Positions 7,301 through 8,843 of a stretch of 8,843 bases of DNA are shown here, piece after piece. How positions within the stretch are numbered: the stretch's first letter is position 1; every line of letters begins with the position of its first letter. The position numbers and the translations under genes are program-made. Source of the stretch: Thermoplasmata archaeon (GTDB taxonomy: Archaea; Thermoplasmatota; Penumbrarchaeia; Penumbrarchaeales; Penumbrarchaeaceae); NCBI GenBank assembly GCA_023145185.1, contig JAGLEG010000513.1:1-8843 (forward strand), written 5' to 3'. Below the pieces are notes generated by a model. That model ran no database searches. It saw only the letters and a program-made list of their open reading frames with translations, and was not told the origin of the DNA.

Positions 7301-8602
7301 GTGAAGGACCTGGGAGGGCTCACGGCCTCACATGAGTTCATCCTAACGGTGCATAATGTGAATGATGCTCCCGTGTGGGTCGATGTCCCGGAGAACCGGG
7401 AGGTGCGCCACGGGACCACCTATGAATTCGATATCAATGTGGAGGATGTGGACCTTGGGACGGAGCTCAGGCACTTTGTGACCACAGATCCCACCGTGGA
7501 TATGACCATCGATGAGGTGACCGGGGAGCTTGCCTGGGACGTTTCCATAGAGTGGTTCGACAGCTCCAGCAGAAAGCTCAACGTCGATGTATCGGTGAAC
7601 GACGGAGAGGTCGTTAAGCACCACAGGTTCGTCCTGACGGTACTCATCAGCACCCCCCCTAAGGTCACGCTGAGCTCTCCCTTCGACGGTATGAAGGTGA
7701 GCCCAAGTGCGCTTGTTTTTCGGTGGGAGGCCCATGATGATGATGAGGACGATCTCACCTATGACATCTACCTCAGCGACAATGAGCCCTTTGTATCCTC
7801 CCTCAATGAGGAGGTGAGGGTGATCCAGGAGTGGGAGGAAGATCATTTCACCCCCTACGTCCTTGAAGCTGGTAAGACGTACTACTGGACCGTCGTACCC
7901 AACGACGGTTGCTCCGATGGCAAGTGCCTCAGCGGCCGTTTCAGCTTCACCGTTAACGAGCTGCCCCAGATCGCGAAGATATCCTCCCAGTCTGCTATGG
8001 TGGGAGATGCCTATGAGCTTCTCGTGATGGTTGACGATGGCGACGACAACAGCCTGAGGTATTCACTGGATGCCGCCCCCGATGGTATGACCATCGACGA
8101 GGACCTTGGTTTCATCGACTGGATCCCGGGAGAGGATCAGGAGGGCGATCACAAGGTTATCGTGAACGTCACCGATGGCATTGACTCCGTCCAGATGTCC
8201 TTTCTGATAGAGGTGGAGAGAAGCGGCCCGTCCGTGGCATCTATGGTGGGCATCATCGGGGCGGTTGTGATGGCCCTGGTCCTCATCTCATTGTGCGTTG
8301 GTTTCCTGGTTTGGAAGAAGGGGAGGTCTCCTGCAGATGAGGGAGGGGAGATCACCATGGATGACGTGGACTGGGGTACGGATGACGAGGTTGAGGACGT
8401 GAGCTCCGGCCTCTGCGCCGTTGCCACAACAGTGGGCCAGGCACACAGGAGAACAGGAAAACAGCGGGACCTGTCATATGAGGACCTGTATGGGTCCCCT
8501 GCTCCGAAGGAGGAAGAGGGGCTCACCACAGGGCAGCTCAAGGAGTTCATATCAGGGCAGATAAGGGAGCTTGAAGGTTCGGATGGTTCAGCAGAGGAGT
8601 GA
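4367..8602 (+). CDS. Secreted membrane-anchored FG-GAP / Ig-like repeat surface protein (integrin-alpha-like)
   Basis: Large cell-surface protein, probably an adhesin or receptor, 1411 residues. Domains in order: signal peptide (about 1-25, one Arg then a hydrophobic core); seven FG-GAP blades (about 50-508) forming a closed beta-propeller, most with Ca-binding loops such as DLNGDGFDD; two related beta modules (about 524-725); three Ig/cadherin-like domains (about 727-1000), each with a GTPxxxDxG-type signature; a related but divergent domain (about 1001-1095); an Fn3-like domain (about 1098-1195) with a likely Cys1182-Cys1187 pair; another Ig-like domain (about 1200-1285) ending in a VNVTDG strand; one transmembrane helix (about 1293-1316); KKGR stop-transfer; and a 95-residue acidic cytoplasmic tail. 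I count 16 N-glycosylation sequons (NxS/T), all before the membrane helix, which fits an exposed archaeal glycoprotein. The start is set by a GGAGG 6 nt upstream. It ends in tandem stops, TGA TAA. Ligand unknown; an S-layer-associated or enzyme-scaffold role is the main alternative to adhesion. Confidence 0.92.
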   Translation: MRITTTALLVSLLLIMTGISTLISGGEGVEDTRAINSSEYEQNMNISIVATTSFVGDYLYQYLGDHMARSSGDLNGDGFDDIVIGDPNFDLPENTNIGRVLICFGGPHLVGEVENETEFDTSICGEGPGGGLGSSVDIVGDINGDGYDDLAVGAPSYDQNGLLGKMYIILGGEDRFSDNFTVADADASYLSEGAGDFFGTGITSGGDLNGDDIDDMVVGANFRSQGSLSMVGKLYVIFGRTDGWETNVSIAAADASYLGEENYQYVGAYNVGGGDVNGDGYCDILIGVPYTNVIGSYQGRVYVVMGRSGEWGQNLSLSSAEVSIDGEDSGDYFGMNLGCMGDVNGDGLDDMIFGADRHDTPVVGGGKAYLLLGRTTGWDSIETLDDVDATFSGSSISGHLGSSISLVDIDMDGLTDVFIGAEYEEFEGQRYGRIYLFMGRTSGWSHDMAPGTSDASFLAEYHSDFTGASMSHVGDVTGSGQDCLLVGATYSKVGGTFAGKVFLISGSMNTEPLAVSSVKVFENLALRIEMGSADRGDLVYIELEGVDCNETRRDYATVNISFFTSPFQNKSVLLRENDVNSGIYRGEFIVPAGVNYFDMITFSSRKDPSKMDTIFVDGPNRPSHVEEISVYSDETYSSEIELADLNETVFLEVVGTDANPLAVDHAFVNITSDITCPCPIVFMMKETGIDTGVYRAPYRIDDGMLLLENMTVRSVRSPSVTSVVMIRTHVQIGPVVPLKQIVEDYDYMVQYSNLGWASPITWSFDTDGDWLFFDDDTLELYGTPDNSDVGKTSVWLNVTDGAGHFDEQRFFIDVVNVAPVVITENVEVAYQGQDYYVDYNSDEDGQGAISWFIYSDASWPSMDSSTGELIGTPGGGDIGIVEITVGVFDGNGGWAHSRFNLSVLDLNDAPVIISDDIESVNQGDPYKRWYEAVDPDAGDELTWFLGVGSNWLSINAESGLLEGTPTNSDVGENLVNVSVKDLGGLTASHEFILTVHNVNDAPVWVDVPENREVRHGTTYEFDINVEDVDLGTELRHFVTTDPTVDMTIDEVTGELAWDVSIEWFDSSSRKLNVDVSVNDGEVVKHHRFVLTVLISTPPKVTLSSPFDGMKVSPSALVFRWEAHDDDEDDLTYDIYLSDNEPFVSSLNEEVRVIQEWEEDHFTPYVLEAGKTYYWTVVPNDGCSDGKCLSGRFSFTVNELPQIAKISSQSAMVGDAYELLVMVDDGDDNSLRYSLDAAPDGMTIDEDLGFIDWIPGEDQEGDHKVIVNVTDGIDSVQMSFLIEVERSGPSVASMVGIIGAVVMALVLISLCVGFLVWKKGRSPADEGGEITMDDVDWGTDDEVEDVSSGLCAVATTVGQAHRRTGKQRDLSYEDLYGSPAPKEEEGLTTGQLKEFISGQIRELEGSDGSAEE
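4583..5833 (+). repeat. Seven FG-GAP calcium-loop repeats encoding one beta-propeller
   Basis: The loops begin at residues 73 (DLNGDGFDD), 141 (DINGDGYDD), 207 (DLNGDDIDD), 275 (DVNGDGYCD), 342 (DVNGDGLDD), 408 (DIDMDGLTD) and 475 (DVTGSGQDC). Spacing is 66-68 residues throughout, which is blade periodicity; seven is the number in integrin-alpha propellers. Most loops are followed by a strand of the form xxxxGA or xxIGxP. Blade 3 replaces the second loop Gly with Asp, blade 6 has a variant loop, and blade 7 has lost key acidic residues, so calcium binding probably weakens towards the C-terminal end. Confidence 0.9.
5936..6541 (+). repeat. Tandem pair of related beta modules in the surface protein
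   Basis: Two segments of about 100 residues share a pattern. The first has VYIELEGVD (539-547), ATVNI (556-560) and LLRENDVNSGIYRGEF (573-588). The second has VFLEVVGTD (649-657), AFVNI (666-670) and MMKETGIDTGVYRAPY (683-698). The offset is 110 residues. The E(T/N)xxx(S/T)G(V/I)YR signature recurs in archaeal and bacterial surface-protein repeats as I remember them. An internal duplication is the likely origin. The second copy carries a CPCP motif at 676-679 that the first lacks. Confidence 0.6.
6545..7366 (+). repeat. Three Ig/cadherin-like repeats in the surface protein
   Basis: Successive domains of about 90 residues end with similar strands and carry the signatures YGTPDNSDVG (781-790), IGTPGGGDIG (870-879) and EGTPTNSDVG (962-971), followed by V-rich strands and a DGxGG or DLGG turn. 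Domain borders read NVAPVV, LNDAPVI and NVNDAPVW, as in bacterial and archaeal cadherin-like/dystroglycan-type Ig repeats. The domain that follows (1001-1095) keeps the fold pattern (VTGELAWDV) but has lost the GTP signature. Confidence 0.75.
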
Positions 8603-8630
8603 TAACGCCACACCAGATGCGACGACCCCG

Positions 8631-8655
8631 GAGCAGCATCCGCTGGGTGCTGCTC
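8631..8655 (+). terminator. Strong hairpin downstream of the surface-protein gene
   Basis: GAGCAGCA at 8631-8638 pairs perfectly with TGCTGCTC at 8648-8655. Counting one U-G pair and two further C-G pairs (8640-8641 with 8645-8646), the stem is 11 bp with a 3-nt loop. It begins 28 nt after the TGA at 8600-8602. Only a short T-rich tail follows (ATTCTTTG); the next T run is at 8698-8706. Archaeal termination depends mainly on T runs, so the hairpin may instead protect the mRNA 3' end. It would also be a hairpin for any transcript arriving from the right. Confidence 0.5.
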
Positions 8656-8843
8656 ATTCTTTGTAAAAGTCTCCAGTCAAGCAGACTACAGCAGTAATTT
8701 TTATTTGATCGGGATCTTCTTTATTGATCTTTGAAAATTGGAAAGATAGATATGCTCTCAGTACGTTGGATGTACCTGATGAACAGCCTTGCGAAAAATT
8801 CCGGAAATGGCGGAAGAAGGCAAATCTGAAAAAGAAGAAAAGA
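8656..8843. other. AT-rich right-edge stretch with undecided short open frames
   Basis: This part is visibly richer in A and T than the rest, with a TATA-like TTTTTATTT at 8698-8706. Three open frames reach the edge and none can be assigned. Minus strand from the edge to a TGA at 8654-8656: 62 codons, ending in KITAVVCLTGDFYKE, its stop overlapping the hairpin. Plus strand from a TTG at 8724, 22 bp from the TATA-like box: about 40 codons, Lys/Arg-rich (KFRKWRKKANLKKKKR). Plus strand from an ATG at 8807: 12 codons, MAEEGKSEKEEK. None shows a domain. At most one is real, and the whole stretch may be intergenic. Confidence 0.4.

Noticed and set aside
6901..7846. Minus-strand frames of 110-172 codons inside the surface-protein gene
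   Set aside because: Antisense shadows of the Ig-like repeats; the plus-strand reading shows regular domain periodicity and continues through to a membrane anchor.
1..8843. tRNA, rRNA, CRISPR array, insertion sequence or attachment site
   Set aside because: I saw no cloverleaf, no regularly spaced direct repeats with unique spacers, no transposase-like frame with terminal inverted repeats and no rRNA-like stretch.

Overview
The window reads as archaeal chromosomal DNA, most likely from the Thermoplasmatota or a related lineage. Three things suggest this: TATA-like boxes centred about 26 bp upstream of start codons with almost no leader, heavy use of AGG (Arg) and ATA (Ile) codons, and protein architectures typical of that group (winged-helix plus STAND ATPase regulators, and very large FG-GAP/Ig-like surface proteins with a C-terminal membrane anchor). 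The lineage call is inference; there is no rRNA or marker gene here.

Layout. Positions 1-2344, minus strand: the N-terminal 781 codons of a large regulator with three winged-helix DNA-binding domains, a MalT-like STAND ATPase module (Walker A and B visible) and the start of a TPR region; its 3' end lies beyond the left edge. Positions 2345-2500 hold its TATA box, a perfect 7-6-7 inverted repeat over the start codon and a possible imperfect hairpin. Positions 2501-4156, minus strand: a CPBP/CAAX-type intramembrane protease with all three catalytic motifs, plus an unusual extracytoplasmic C-terminal beta-rich domain. Positions 4157-4366 are an AT-rich divergent promoter region: the protease TATA box is bracketed by two identical 9-bp direct repeats, and the surface-protein gene has a Shine-Dalgarno that can pair into a hairpin. 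Positions 4367-8602, plus strand: a 1411-residue secreted, membrane-anchored protein with a seven-bladed FG-GAP (integrin-alpha-like) propeller, two related beta modules, a run of Ig/cadherin-like and Fn3-like domains, one transmembrane helix and a 95-residue acidic cytoplasmic tail. Positions 8603-8843: tandem stop codons, an 11-bp hairpin and an AT-rich stretch with short, undecided open frames at the right edge.

How the genes might work together: the surface protein is probably an adhesin or receptor, the protease is a membrane enzyme transcribed divergently from it, and the STAND regulator lies downstream of the protease on the same strand but appears to have its own promoter. A functional link between the three (regulator sensing a signal, protease acting in the membrane, adhesin displayed outside) is only a neighbourhood hypothesis. 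I see no rRNA, tRNA, CRISPR array, insertion sequence or phage gene.
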